NCBI GenBank assembly: GCA_947561395.2
Contig: OX387183.1
Coordinates: 11,583,402-11,647,401, forward strand
Length of the DNA stretch: 64,000 bases
Origin: Buxus sempervirens
Lineage: Eukaryota; Streptophyta; Magnoliopsida; Buxales; Buxaceae
Reading direction: 5' to 3'
In this document: one piece after another, positions 1 to 11,617 of the stretch
How positions within the stretch are numbered: position 1 is the stretch's first letter
How the letters are laid out: each line of letters starts with the position of its first letter
The notes under the pieces: generated by a model
What the model saw: the letters and a program-made list of their open reading frames with translations, nothing else
The model's database searches: none
What the model was told of the DNA's origin: nothing
Position numbers and translations under genes: made by a program

Positions 1-16
1 TCTTTAGCAAATTGTT

Positions 17-35
17 TTGTGTGTGTGTGTGCGTA

Positions 36-75
<40 letters not shown>
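17..75. repeat. compound (GT)n(GA)n microsatellite
   Basis: A GT-rich run is followed directly by about 36 bases of pure GA dinucleotide. It abuts the relic transposase reading frame, so the frame's first residues are only microsatellite translation. Confidence 0.95.
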
Positions 76-76
<1 letters not shown>

Positions 77-405
77 AGCTGTGAGTAGAGTTTTTGGTAG
101 TGTAAACCATGCTTTTTGTGTTCAACACCTAAAAGAAAATTTTAGTACTTTGCTAATTGGAAAGAATTTACGGAAAGATGCAAAAGATCTTGCTCTTGGA
201 TTACTGTTAGAGGTAGCAAAGGCTAGATTACCCAAAGATTTTGATGATAAATTGGAGCAATTAGATGGTGTTCATCCGGAATGCTCAACTTGGGTCTGTA
301 ATAATTCACCACATCATTGGGCCAATCCTTTTTCCCAAAGAGGCGATGGGATAAATTGAGTTTGAATATGGCAGAGACATTTAATGGTTGGGTGAGATGG
401 AAAGG
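75..405 (+). pseudogene. MuDR-type MULE transposase fragment
   Basis: The reading frame after the microsatellite encodes a piece of a Mutator-like (MuDR) transposase. Visible signatures are the C-x2-H block (FCVQHLKENF), the W-x-C region near WVCNNSPHHWANPF, and then, after a frame change at about 335-345, the R-W-D-K-x(5)-MAETFNGW block, which in this family lies around the third catalytic acidic residue. The DNA-binding and first catalytic regions and the SWIM zinc finger are absent, and there is no start codon outside the repeat. It is a broken internal fragment. No terminal inverted repeats were found around it. Confidence 0.7.
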
Positions 406-650
406 AAGGACGAATAGGGTCTTAGGGCAAGGTGAAAGACCACACATAATAGGGATAATTTTCTCATAAAAGGTTGGGTTGTTACCGTAGTTGTTGAAAA
501 TGAACAAGGTCACCCTAGCTGTTGAAGATGAACAAGGTCTTGGGGGTTCTTCGTTGTTGACAATGAAAGGACGAACAAGGTCTTAGGGCAAGGTGAAAGA
601 CCACATGACATAGGGGTAATCTTGTCATAGAAGGTTGGGTTATTAGTAAA
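405..650 (+). repeat. direct duplication of an about 80-bp segment
   Basis: The segment starting near 405 (GGACGAATAGGGTCTTAGGG...) recurs near 571 as GGACGAACAAGGTCTTAGGG and stays similar for about 80 bases, through the GGTTGGGTT tail. Short GATGAACAAGGTC copies lie between. The period is about 166 bp. The first copy overlaps the end of the transposase relic, so the duplication happened after the transposon was in place. Confidence 0.8.
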
Positions 651-1049
651 TAGGTCTGCAAAGGGTAGAGGAGTCCATTTAAGTGTTTGAACAGTGTCCT
701 AACACTTAATTGTAAAACTTTAAAAAAAGTACAACTTCATCAGCAACAGTATATAAAGCATTAATAACGTGTGAAAACTTCCAAAAAGTACGCCCCGTTA
801 TCTAATTTTACCAATTTAACTTTTAGTGAGGTTTTGAGTTACGTGTTTCAGCGCACATTTACTAAAAAATTAACTTCTAGTGACATTTCACTATTACAAA
901 TCAAATTCATTCAAGAATCATGCTTTTCGAGAGCAGATTGGCAGGGCTGCTTGATCCCAATAAAAGGGGAAAAATGAGATCCTGTCTCCAGATCTAATTC
1001 CAGTGAAGTCGTGAAGGCTATTTGTGTAGAATACCCCAATGTCCAAGGT

Positions 1050-1087
<38 letters not shown>

Positions 1088-1550
1088 GTGTATATTCACT
1101 AATTCAACTCCATTACCATATGGACACAACCACACAGCTAATGGAGATGGTATGTCGGGTGACAAGTAATTCTGGATCTTAATTAGGAAACATGGTTAAT
1201 AAAATTCGAAGTCACTCATCTAAGACATATCCTGTCACCTGATAATCCATGTCTATCGCATATATCAAAGCAATATAAAAAAATTTCAAACATCATCAAC
1301 CACAGTGCAAAACGAACCCATAAATTATCATCTCAACTAAGATACAACTCCAATATATATATATACAACAGAAGATAAATATATACAAAACTAAACTGAA
1401 AGATATCTAGAAAGGAGAATTCCCACAACCAGGGAACCTCGAATACATCTCAAACTGAAATAAAACAAACCCAAAATACATAGACTGGAGGTAGACTAGA
1501 TGTCTATCTCCTCCCAATATCAATCCATTAAAACAGTTAGAAAATATTCA
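650..1550. other. non-coding gap with a (CT)n run
   Basis: No gene is supported. The stretch holds a CT microsatellite at 1052-1085 and AT-rich DNA. The short frames across the CT run are repeat translations. Confidence 0.6.
1052..1085. repeat. (CT)n microsatellite
   Basis: About 34 bases of uninterrupted TC dinucleotide. Confidence 0.95.
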
Positions 1551-2248
1551 AGAAACATCTTGGGTAAAGATCCGATTCATGAATCTTATGAATTGAAGAA
1601 CATGAATCGAATGAACCCGTATTGAAACGAAAATCCCAACTTGAGAGGTTAGGCTATGAAAATGTCCCCTCAAAGGTAAGATTAATTGAAATACATTCAA
1701 GGATCATAAAAGACTGATCTAAGGCCATTTATCTCTGATCTATCATAATGAACACGATAGATCCAAAATACAAGCCTATTTCATCAAAACAAGTGAGATG
1801 TGTGCATGTGTAAAAAATCATGTTTTAGGAGGGAATGGAGATCCAATGCTATAAAGAGCATAGACCTTGATATTCTCTCCAAAAAACAAAACCAAACACA
1901 TAAGATTCATCAACACATCACAACATGTAGCATTTAAAGTATATCAATCAAATGGGGGTTCTATAACTAGGGTTCCATTCCCATTCTCGTTTCCCCTAGC
2001 TTTCTCTTCATGTTTTACAGCTAGAGATAGTCTTGAAGTACTTTGAGACAAGAATGGGGTTTCAATCACACTCAGGCCTTATTCTAAAGAAAGGAAGAAG
2101 AAGAAACTAACCCTAGAATTTAAAAACAGAAAAGTAAAAGGGTTTAAGGCTTACCTGGATTTCTGGGAGCAATGAGGCAGAGGTTCCCTTCTTCACTTGG
2201 AGCTCTCCAATCTCCAATCTTGTGGCCATTTTCTTGAGGAGGGGCCTC

Positions 2249-2258
2249 CTATTTATAG
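2249..2258 (-). promoter_or_regulatory. TATA box of the LTR promoter
   Basis: The minus strand reads CTATAAATAG. The same element sits at corresponding places at 36883-36892 and 63228-63237, next to a conserved GGGCCTC-like block. It lies about 390 bases inside the LTR start, as expected for a U3 promoter. Confidence 0.65.
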
Positions 2259-2404
2259 GCAAAGGCTAGGGCAAGGGGTGCCCTAATGGTAGACAAAAAC
2301 ATATGTCTAGAATCCTCCAACTTAAACCTTAAGGCTATTTTCGAGAATTCTCACTCTTAGATAGAAGCAAAACAGTAAAAAAAGTAAAAACTCTCAGAAT
2401 TTTC

Positions 2405-2535
2405 AAATTTTGCAGCAAAACATTAGTATCCGACAACTCAGGTTGGATACAAACAAAAACCTTTGTATTTGACATTATCTGTCGGATACAAACAAAACAA
2501 TTTGTATCCGACAATTACTGTCGGATACACAGGAA
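2405..2535. repeat. iterated TATCCGACA / TGTCGGATA palindromic motif in U3
   Basis: The motif TATCCGACA and its reverse complement TGTCGGATA recur, with imperfect variants (GTTGGATAC, TTTGACATT), over about 130 bases close to the LTR start. Further copies (TATCCGAAATAT, ATCGGATACA) lie at 3003-3072, beyond the polypurine tract. Other LTRs in the window carry different palindromic motifs at the same relative place. Confidence 0.75.
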
Positions 2536-2643
2536 AAAGCTCTTATCCGAATTTTTACTTTGGACACAAAAGAAAATTTTGTTCTTTTAATGATTTTGGC
2601 CAATTATTCATCTTTTTATACAGTGGAATTTGGGGTGTCTACA

Positions 2644-3080
2644 ACTGCCCCTCTTTGCGGGAATTACAAAGCAATGAACAGCAAAGATTAGACAAACCCA
2701 AATTGCACTTCCTTAACCATGCTCTGCTTTGTTCAATTTTGCAAAATAATTTTTGGTGAAGATTTGCCACAATGCCCTAACTTTAAGGGGGGCACTTCTC
2801 CAAGTTGTCTTAAATTCCACTGAGCTCTCGTGGCTATGAAGTGGATTTTAAGACCAAAATAAGATTTTTGAAAACTGATTTTGCAGCAAACCATATCAGA
2901 AAAATTGACTGAATATTCCCTTTGATTTTTTTCTTTTTTCTTTTTCTTTTTTCGTTTTTCTCTTTTTCTTCTCTTTTTTTTTTCTTTCTTTTTTTTCCTT
3001 TTTAGGTATCCGAAATATCAAGTCAGATATGCAAACTCCTATTTGTATCTGACATGAATCATCGGATACACTAGGTTATA
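2644..3080 (-). mobile_element. internal 3' end of the same retroelement
   Basis: Directly after the LTR edge comes the polypurine tract (plus-strand ACTGCCCCTCTTTGCGGG), then non-coding DNA that resembles 63652-63920. A shared example is the GAGC-x-C-GTGG-CTATGAAGTG block near 2820-2845. A pyrimidine-rich C/T tract fills 2920-3003. No coding frame of gag or pol is visible. Confidence 0.6.
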
Positions 3081-4139
3081 TCATTTGCGCACGTGACCGC
3101 AGCCTGCATTTTGCTTTCTTCTTCTCCAATTGATAAGGGCGGACATATCTCTCGACGAATGTTGACCTCCCTTCTTCTCCGACGACTTCCCTTGATTCCA
3201 ACTACTTCCCTTGGCTCCGACGACTTCTTGCAAACTCCAGTGACTGTTGTCTTCTTGGTCGGGCTAAGCCCTAGCTCTTTGTTTCCGGTTTCCGTTTGAA
3301 CCCTCATTTTCCTTAATTCCAGGTGATCCTTTGTTGAAAACTCCACTGCCCGATGCCATCATGCAAACTCCAGTGACTGTCTAAGCTCCGATCACTGTTC
3401 CTGCTCCGCCATCAAGTTTCCCCTTTTCAGTTTCCAATCTAATAGTGTCAGCAAGCGGCTCATTTCATCTTGGCAATACCTATTTCCACCTGCGATTTCA
3501 AGTAAGTGATCTTGGATTTTTTTTCTTTTGATGGTATGATTGATCCTTGCTCTGTCTCTCATTAGCTCCGAAATTTTAACCAAACATTTTCATTTCGGCA
3601 GGAACTGATAGCATTTGTCCATTAGTGACATTTCTTCCTTGTAATCCCTTACACAAATTGAGATACTTCTTCACACCTTAAGTATATCGATCCCTTCTTG
3701 CAACTCTGTTTGTGTTGCTGTGCCGAATTTGATTACTCGAGTTTCCGTGGTTCCACTTTGAAAATCTTGATCATGCACTGTTTGCTATTTCCAAATGATT
3801 TTACTTCCTTTTGTGCACTTTGCGAACCCTGGTAATTTTTCCTATTTTCTTATTGTTGCCTCTTGATGATTGTTGAAGCTAGCTTGAACTTTGATGCCCT
3901 ATGCTCTTTGTGTCTTTATTGATAAAAAAAGAACTACATTCTACACATTTCTGTGTTTGACTTGAGTCTTTCATTTCCTAGAAAACTTTGAACTGAAACA
4001 GAGAACAAAAATAAAATAAAATTCCCGATAAACCTACAAAACATAATTCATGATACCTTTGAACAAAGAACAAAAGTAATGTAAGATTTTTGATAAATGA
4101 TCAACAGAAATTCATAAAATACCTCCCTGTTGCTTGTAG
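3081..4139 (+). other. upstream region of the PMD gene
   Basis: Pyrimidine-rich sequence with TCCGACGACTTC repeats at 3175-3225 and a TAAGCCCTAGC block near 3265. This composition is common in plant 5' UTRs and promoters. The short frames on both strands have no recognisable domain. It may hold untranslated exons of the gene that follows. Confidence 0.35.
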
Positions 4140-5712
4140 ATGGCTAGAGATTGCTCCCGTGTGCGAGAGGAGGTTGATCCAGCCAATCAGCCTTCTTCTT
4201 CCAGAGCTAGGATCGAGTTTGATTAGAGTGCCACCCTATCTAAGCCGTTGGGTGATTCCAGAGAGAGCTCTGGAGAGGGTTCTGCTGAGGTAGGCCACTT
4301 GTTCTTTCTTCTTTGCTTTCCTCTTTTTCCTCCTTAAACAAACCTTCACACTTTTCGCTTTTGACTTTTAGCCCGTTGTGGCTCCTGCTTGAGGTCGGGG
4401 TAAAGGCCGTGGTAGAGAGAGAGAGAGGTCATGGTAGAGGCCGTGGTAGAGATGGAGCGTCAGATCAGGCTCAAGGGGACATTGCTTCAGACTTCCGCTT
4501 AGATGTCTCAAAGGAGTTGAGAGCGTCCGTTCATGACACAGAGCTCCTTAGTGGCTTGGATCGCCATCCCTCTATGTGCATCAGGGCTGATGTTCCTCTT
4601 CCATATCCTCCTTCCCATCTACGAGGTAGTTGGGGGAGGTTCAGTGAGCTAGTTCAGACACTTTCTCCTGCACTTAGATGCAAGTTCAGTAGGTGCCGCT
4701 TTGACCACTTCCTCCGTATCCCATCGTTCTGAGCTGATTGCCCTCTTGTCTTCACCATGCTAGAGCAATATTTCCCTGAGACACAGTCCTTTCATTTGCC
4801 AGACGTTGAGATTGGGATCCGTCCATCTGATTTCATTATGATCACTGGTATCCCACTGGTGGGGCAGACTATTGTGATGGATCGGCCTTCCGTTGCAAAC
4901 ATCAGCTCTCTTCTGGGATATGCGGTCTTATCCGATGACGCTTGGGACGGGAGGAGCAGCAGACTCTCTATTAGCTGGCTGCGTAGTAGCCTTGTTGATC
5001 ACTTTGAGGGGAGGCATGCGACCATCACTGCGGAGGCCGAGAACTTTGCACCTATTTTTCGACACATTTTCTTGCTGATGCTCGGGTGCTACTTCTTCCA
5101 GGATGACACGACTGCGGTTAGTCCTGTCTTCTTAGATGCCCTGAGAGACCTCCGCCAGACTAGGCGATTGGAATGGGGTCGGTTCATATATGGGACCATC
5201 TTGGCTGGACTATGCCGAGCCATCCGTGGTTTGGCCGGTCCGAGAGGAGATGGTGTTAGCTGCCGATTCTTCTGGCAGATATTACAGGTACTTACTGCAT
5301 TTGTTTTATTCCAAAACTTTATCCTTCCGCCCTTAATTGGTTTTTCTCTTGCCAAATATTTATGTATACTTACATAACTTATTTCCGTCCATCTCCCGTG
5401 CCTAATGCTGATAAGTTCCCTGTAGCCATACGATGGTCCCTGCTTAATAGAGATGCAGACAGGAGTCAACCTCATACTACCCGGGTTCATTTGGACCGTG
5501 CCCGATGATCTGATGTAAAATTCCTGAACCCTTTGTTTTCTTGTATCTTATTTCATACCTTGTTTATACCTGACATTCTTCCTTTTCTTTGCAGCTCTTG
5601 TTGGCCCGCTTTGAGGATGTGGCCGACAGAGTGGCTCGTGAGCTCATAGTACAGGACGCTTTTGATCGGGATGTCCGACGTCAGCCTTATCATTGCTTCC
5701 TTGGGAGGCTTG
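4140..5712 (+). pseudogene. plant mobile domain (PMD/MAIN-like) gene, decayed
   Basis: Four exons can be read: 4140-4289, 4372-5287, 5426-5514 and 5595-5712, each bounded by GT/AG. The product resembles plant mobile domain proteins. An Arg-Gly-rich N-terminus (about 4395-4455) precedes a domain with FPETQSFHLPDVEIGI, then a D-F-x-M-I-T-G-I-P-L block and L-L-G. PMD proteins occur both as host MAIN-family genes and inside transposons; which this was cannot be told. Lesions: in-frame TAG at 4224-4226, TGA at 4390-4392, a frame change within the GA-rich stretch near 4425, and TGA at 4730-4732 in the middle of the domain. The last intron is interrupted at 5718 by an LTR, so downstream exons are missing. 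Confidence 0.7.
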
Positions 5713-5717
5713 GTAAG

Positions 5718-6694
5718 TGTAACGCCCTGAACCCGAGTCAGTGCAAACCAGCACCCAACCCAAACCCTGTTTGCTACTGTAATAACCTAAGTCCGGTTCA
5801 ACAACTAAACTCGAGGTGTTACCATGAAGTTGGGGTCAAATACAAACAAAAATTTACATTAATTTTAAACTTTACTAATTAATTACATCAGAGTATGGTG
5901 GCCAATAAAACAATTCTTCATTCAATAATATCAATTCAGTTTACAATAAAGTCTATTTAATCAACATGTGACATTAATACCAATTACAATTCTACCCATC
6001 AAATTAAAACCCCATCTTGGCGATCTCTCCAAGCAACCTAAAAAATAGGGGAAAACGGAGTGAGATTTACATCTCAGCAAGTAGCATGTGCATGCAATTT
6101 GTAACAGTCCAATGTAAGCAAATAGTTATGAGTTATTCGATTAATCCACGATAAGATGAGAAATCCAAGTTATCCATAGCAATTACAAATAAAGCGATAA
6201 AACAGATGATCATGTACAAATACCAGTAATTGGATGTTGAGGAGGTAAAACCGACAAAAGCGATAAAACACGTGCCAGTGCAGGACTCACAAAGATGATA
6301 AGTATTTGAGATGACACTCGACTAAATGCTATAGCACCGTAAGACTTAGGGGCAGTGCTACTTAATGATACTCAAGCCCCATGTAGCGCAGCTATAGACA
6401 AGAGCCGTAGTCACCGACTTATTGCGCACGAACTCAGCAGAGTTGGCATGTACCACCAGCATGCAGCACTAGAATCAACACATGGACCGGGGTGTCCCTC
6501 CAGACATAGGACCTTCCCAAAGCAAACTAACTTGCAATGGAACTGCGCTTGCACATAGGAGTAAATCAACCTAAACTAAATACCACCTAGCTAACCAGTC
6601 AAAACTATGGATCCATATACAGCTAAGCCTACTAACACAAACCACGATAAAACCACATACGGGAGGACACGCTAATGTAGGAAGCATACATACT
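5718..6694 (+). mobile_element. LTR-like sequence starting TGTAACGCCC, fragment
   Basis: An LTR-type terminus (TGTAACGCCCTGAACC) begins exactly after GTAAG of the PMD gene's last visible donor site. Plant gypsy LTRs often begin with TGTAACRYCC. The sequence has no coding frame and is cut at 6694 by the Tat/Ogre-like element. The part beyond that insertion would be 19213 onward. No matching far end or target duplication was found, so this is called only as a fragment. Confidence 0.45.
6690..6694. repeat. target site duplication ATACT, left copy
   Basis: ATACT directly precedes the TGTGCGCAC terminus. The same five bases follow the far terminus at 19208-19212. Confidence 0.9.
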
Positions 6695-8307
6695 TGTGCG
6701 CACATAAAATCGGTCGCATGACGAGGCACACGTGGTGATGCGCGTGCCTCGAGACTATCTTGGAGTCGCCACTGCCTGAGAGATGCAGGCAGACACAAGG
6801 GGTGCGCATACAGGTCTAAGATTTACTGGTCTGCGGCTTTTATTAGAGATCTGAGCAAGTTCTCGGTTACGTCTAGGGAAGCCCGAAGACACCCTAGCCC
6901 GCCCCATCGATTGACAGGCCCCGTGGGTCTCTTTGTCTTGAGTCAACTTAATTCTCACCCTTCCTAGACCAGCATGCACACTTATTGGGTCTGAGTGGGG
7001 ACCATTGATGGTGTAGGTTCCCCTTTTATTTGATTTTTATCTTTTTATTAAGTAATGAAGTGGGTCTGGTATGGGCCCCGTTGGAAGGCCCAGAGGAATC
7101 CAAGTTGGGCTTAAGTCAAGCCCAAGGCCCAAATCGGGTTATTGGGTAACCCTTGTTGGATTATGGCTATTTGGTTTAAGGGTTTATTTATATTTACAAA
7201 GTTAGTGGGTTGAAGTTTTTTTAGGGCCCACTGGGCTTGGATTTGGCCCACGGGCAGTTAATCATGTGGCCTTTAGTCCGTTTATCAAAACGGGCTTTGG
7301 TTAGGCCAGTCGGGGTGTGGGCCCCATTGGAGGGCCCACTCAGGCCCACAGTCTCAAAATGGGCTTGGAAAAGTCCAAGAAGCCCAATGGTTCAGATTAC
7401 ACAAAAATGGGTTGGATTAGGTCCAACTGGGTCAGAAAAAAATAGTTTTTTAAGTCACTTTTCCAATCCGACCGCACTCTCAGTGTGGTTTGGTCAGAAC
7501 TGCAGATATACTGCGGTTCTGCTTAAACCGCTCTGTGTATGCGGTTTCTGCTTAGTTTCATTTTTTAAGCCGATTCTGGTTGGGATCCATTCTGTGTTCT
7601 CTTTGGAACGTTCTGAAACATCTGGGATAGTTCCCCTGCCTTCATGATTTGTCATTTACTTCAAATATCCTCCCTTTGAAGCATTTGTTGATGAAGCCTT
7701 CTCTTTTTCTCCTTTCATCAAGTCATTTCCCATCTCATCTTATGGCATTTGAAAGAATGGATAGGGGGGAAGAATATTACAAGGGATAAATTTGCATTAG
7801 CAAATATAGTTTAAGCAAAACATATCCTTCCTTTGTTCTTTTTGTTCATTTTATGGGTCCACCTTCCTTTTCTTTCACAAATGGACACTCATTTGTGTGG
7901 GAGAATTCCAGCAAGAGTGAAACAAACAGGTTAGTAGAAATGTAAAAAGATAAGAGAAAAAGATACAAAATTGAATGAGGAAAAACACATGTATATTGAA
8001 AAAGAGATGGGAAACATTACCAAATTACAAGTTCCTTTTTTGGAGGATGTTGGGATTCTCAGGGAATTTCAGCAGCGCTTCCGCATCTCCTTGGGTTTCC
8101 AAATTGGGTTTTGAAAGGGGTTATTTGGGTTTTTCTATGCTTAAAGGATGAAATGGAAGGTTTAAGCAGAGCCTAAGGGCATTTTGGGCATTTTTTCGGG
8201 CTGGTGATGTTCTGGCAGAACTTGGGCAGGGGTTGGATGCAGAAAAGTCGAGGAAAGAGAGGGGGAGCAGCTTAGGGCACTCTCCTCTCCAAATGGGGGG
8301 TGGCCCC

Positions 8308-8316
8308 CTTTTATAG
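8308..8316 (-). promoter_or_regulatory. TATA box in 3' LTR
   Basis: The minus strand reads CTATAAAAG followed by a GGGGGCC tract. The identical site is at 18510-18518 in the 5' LTR, where it would be the element's promoter. Confidence 0.65.
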
Positions 8317-8334
8317 GCAAAAATTGGCCGAAAT

Positions 8335-8560
8335 CGCACTTGAAGTGCGGTTCAGTCACAATCGCATTTAGAGTGCGGTTCCTGCCAGATTACACTAAAA
8401 ATGCAAAAACCGCACTTTAAGTGCGGTTGGCATTAAAAACGTGCGAATCTGCGCGGATCTGCCAGCTGTCGTCGTACAGGACACGCGTCCACCTTCTAGA
8501 AGATCAAAACCGCATATGAAGTGCGGTTCAGACCAAACCGCACTTCGAGTGCGGTTTTGC
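8335..8560. repeat. CCGCAC...GTGCGG palindrome cluster (3' LTR)
   Basis: Self-complementary units such as CGCACTTGAAGTGCGG (8335), ACCGCACTTTAAGTGCGGTT (about 8409) and ACCGCACTTCGAGTGCGGTT (about 8537) recur through 225 bases. Looser copies are at 7472-7555. They could form hairpins in DNA or RNA, or act as protein-binding sites. The role is not known. Confidence 0.85.
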
Positions 8561-9125
8561 ACATTTTTTAAATGCCGGATTTCAAACATTTTATCAAATT
8601 TGATTTTTAAAAAGATTCTCATGCGATTTATTATTATTTTATTATAAATATCTTTAGATATTTATTAAAATATTAAGATATTTTCAATAAACACTTATTT
8701 TATTTATTTTTTCAATTTTTTCTGCTTTCTGCTGCTGTTTTTGCCACACTGGCAGTTTTCTTGAAATTTCAACTGCCCATAACTTTTTCGTCCGACGTCC
8801 AATTTCCGCAAACTTAGTGTCGTTGGAATCAGCTCGGAACGCTTTATCCAAGGGGATCAATTTGGGCAATTGAATTGAGGTTGAGCAAAAAGTCAATTTT
8901 TCGCTCCCCAAAAGTTTGACCGAGCCATAACTCTCATCCGGACCCCGACTCCAGCGAACTCAGTTGCGTTGGAACCGTGTTAAAATGCTCTTTTCAATGG
9001 GATGAAGTTTGATGGCCAAATCTCTTTTGATCAAAAAGTCAATTTTGGCCCCCTAAGGGTTTGACTTTTTAATTGAAATTTTCATTTTCTTCATTTTTTT
9101 GGGGTGCAAAAATTAGGTGCTAACA

Positions 9126-11617
9126 GCTGCGCCTCTTTACCGGAGTCACCTTGGGGGATGAACGGTAAAGAAGAAAAAGAACCTTATTTTTGCACCTTGC
9201 ATTTCTACCGACATGATTAACGAGCTTAAGTCCTCTTGATTTTCAAAGTGGTGGAAACACGAAATGGTTTCCACTAAGCTTTTTCGAGCTTGCTCACCCA
9301 CACCTCGCGAGCTTCCTGGAGCAACCCCTGATTGGTTTCCACTTGGATTTCGAAGCTTGCTCACCCACACTTCGCGGGTTTCTTGGAGCAATTTCTTGAT
9401 TTTAATTTAGATTAAAAGGGATGGGATTGGACTTAAGTTCACCAACCTGTTTCGGCATCGTTGCAAGATGCTCAACAATGTTCTTTTCTTCTTGTTTGTT
9501 CTATTAAAGCTTTTAGGGGATTTCCAATTTGTGGCTTTCTTTTATCTTTCAGCAGATTTAGAGTTTTTTTTTTTAGAGCTTAGAGGCTAGATGAGGGTTG
9601 ATGATGGTGGTTCAGGAATGAAGGAGTCAGGAGGAGGCTGCCTTGCTGCTGTTTGTCATCCGGAGAATCCTCGCACACCTGACCTATTCTATTTACAAAA
9701 GTGGTAAATCAAAAATTACAAAAAGGGCTCATTTGCCCGGAACTTCTTTATTCTGTTCTCTTCTTCAAGTCTTGAGAACTTCACCGCTCTCTCTTCATGG
9801 CATGGCCTTCTCATCTTGGGGAAGAGTTCCTCTGTCAGCTTCTCTTGTGATAGGGTACCTCTACTATCTTTTGCTTTATATGCTTGGTTAGGAGCTTCTG
9901 CTGAGTATGGGCATTCTGTGGGGATGAGGGATCTTTTTGCAATTCCCCTTGCCTTGGCTTTCTACTTGGCCTTTTTCAGTCTTGTTTGTTTCTCTGGCTT
10001 CAAGGCATTTCAAAGATCTCACAAACTGGTGAGGTATCTGAAATCAAGAAGATAAGCAGCAAAATAGGTTTTTTTTTTTTGTGCAAGTGATCTTAAAAGA
10101 AAAGGCAAGACCAATGATCATGGTGATTTGCCTTGTTAGCTCGAAATGTCTTGGGACAGTGTGCTTGACACGTATTCCCATGAAATTTTTGACTTAGGCC
10201 AGAAAGGGTTTAAAAGCTGAGAGGTATCTCAAGGAATGTCCCTCCTTTCCAAGGTTTTGGTTTCTCTCATTTTCTCCTTCTTGGGACAATTTAAAGATTT
10301 GGCAACTGAGGGTTCTTTCCTGGGTTAGTGTCTGTTCCAGCTTGAGAGTTCTTAGCCGATTTTTACACATCATATCTCATAGATCAAAGAGGTCTTGAAA
10401 TTAGGACGAAATGTCAGTTTGGTTTTAAGTCTGAGAAATGAAAGGTGGCAAGGCTCAAAATCTTTTCATTCTCAGGTTTCACTTTGTGTCTTGCTGAAGC
10501 TCGTTCTTCCTCTCTTGTATTCCTTCATCACAAATCTGCACAAATCTGATTGTCACTTCTTCTGTAATCAGAAAGGACTTTCTATTGGGACAAAATGAAG
10601 GCCGAGGTTTTGGTTTATGAAAGAAAGGGAATACGGCTCAAAGTCTTTTGTAAATGGGTTGAGTCATGTTCTACCCTTTTCTTGATTGCTTGGACTTTAA
10701 AAATGTTTGTTTCACTTTCTTTTCTTTTCTTTTTGAGGCATTTTGCTTTTTCCTTTATTTTTCTGGGGGCTGATTTTTTTTTGCTTTTTGATTTCCTTGG
10801 CATGCCCCAGTATGTTTTCTGACTTTTTTTCTTTTGCTTTTGCATACTTGCCTCATTTCTTCTTCCTTGGCAAACACTGTATTTAGGGTATCTAATTCAG
10901 TGGGTTAGGAAAGAAAAATTGTTAGGCTCAAGGGGTTTGACTAAGGATATGATTTTGGAAATTTGGGATGTAAAGCAAAGATGGCCTTTCATCCTTTTAC
11001 AGAAGTTGTGACAACTTGATTGGATTGTTTCCATGTAAATTCATTCAGGAATCAATTCATCCTTTTTATTTCCTTTTCAGCTTTGCCCCAGTGTGGGGTG
11101 GCTAGACACAACACAGGTATTTGAATAATACGATCAGGCTCAAAGTGTTTTGACTAGCGGTTCTTATGCTTAAGGATGCACAAAGGATGGCCTCTCATCC
11201 TTTCTCAAAGACATGATGTTAAAGTCGGCCTTGGCCCTTAGCTGGTTCAAACACTTTCTCTTTTCTTTTCTCTTTCCTCTCTAGGGTCGTCTCGCCCCAA
11301 TGCAAGGATGGGTTTGGGAGAAAAGTCAAAGCATAGATCAGGAAAGGACTGCCTTTGGCTCAGTCAAGGTTCTCATGGGACAGTATCCTGCACCCAGCTG
11401 AAAACACCTTTGAGCTACTTGGCATTTTTCCATGATCATGGTCTTGCCAAAAGGGTATGGTCTTAGAACAATGTCATCACTGACCAAACACTTGCATTTT
11501 TTTTTATTTTTTTTATTTTCATTTATTTATTATGCAAAATTAAAAGGTAAAAAGCATTAAAGTAAATTAAACCTCCCTTTAAAGGCTGGCCTTGCGGATA
11601 TCAATGGGCACAGCGCT
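9126..11617 (-). mobile_element. 3' untranslated region of the retrotransposon
   Basis: About 2.5 kb between the gag-downstream frame and the 3' LTR, where pol would normally lie. No retroviral enzyme motif was found in any frame. There is a duplicated block of about 70 bases at 9287-9395 (two copies around GCTTGCTCACCCACAC) and several pyrimidine-rich tracts (10700-10860, 11495-11530). The short plus-strand frames at 9643-10055 and 10395-10822 are low-complexity and hydrophobic, with no family signature. Confidence 0.6.

Larger units (their letters stand above)
1550..2643 (-). mobile_element. partial LTR of a Tat/Ogre-like gypsy element
   Basis: The right edge (2633-2643, minus-strand TGTAGACACCCC) and the following purine-rich tract on the minus strand (GCAAAGAGGGGCAG) match the LTR start and polypurine tract of the complete LTRs at 35061-37472 and 61843-63651. 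Shared internal blocks are the CTCTTCATGTTTTACAGCTA region near 2005 and a minus-strand TATA box at 2249-2258. The other LTR end (the GTTAGGCACCCC block near the TGTGAGACAT terminus) is not found, so the left boundary is only approximate and the LTR is truncated or diverged there. Confidence 0.75.
6695..9125 (-). repeat. 3' LTR of the Tat/Ogre-like element
   Basis: 2431 bases, almost identical to 16897-19207. The right edge reads TGCTAACA on the plus strand, followed by the polypurine region. It carries a minus-strand TATA box at 8308-8316 and many CCGCAC/GTGCGG palindromes. It is about 120 bases longer than its partner because of a rearrangement around 8865-9020. The long plus-strand frame at 7237-7647 is repeated identically in the other LTR and has no recognisable product. 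Confidence 0.93.

Noticed and set aside
5089-5490. 133-codon minus-strand frame
   Set aside because: It crosses an exon-intron-exon stretch of the PMD gene in antisense and has no recognisable domain.
7237-7647. 136-codon plus-strand frame, repeated at 17439-17849
   Set aside because: Its near-identity comes from the LTR pair. It is antisense to the element, with no family signature.
9643-10822. Hydrophobic plus-strand frames suggesting membrane proteins
   Set aside because: T-rich low-complexity sequence antisense to a retroelement 3' region. Hydrophobicity follows from base composition.
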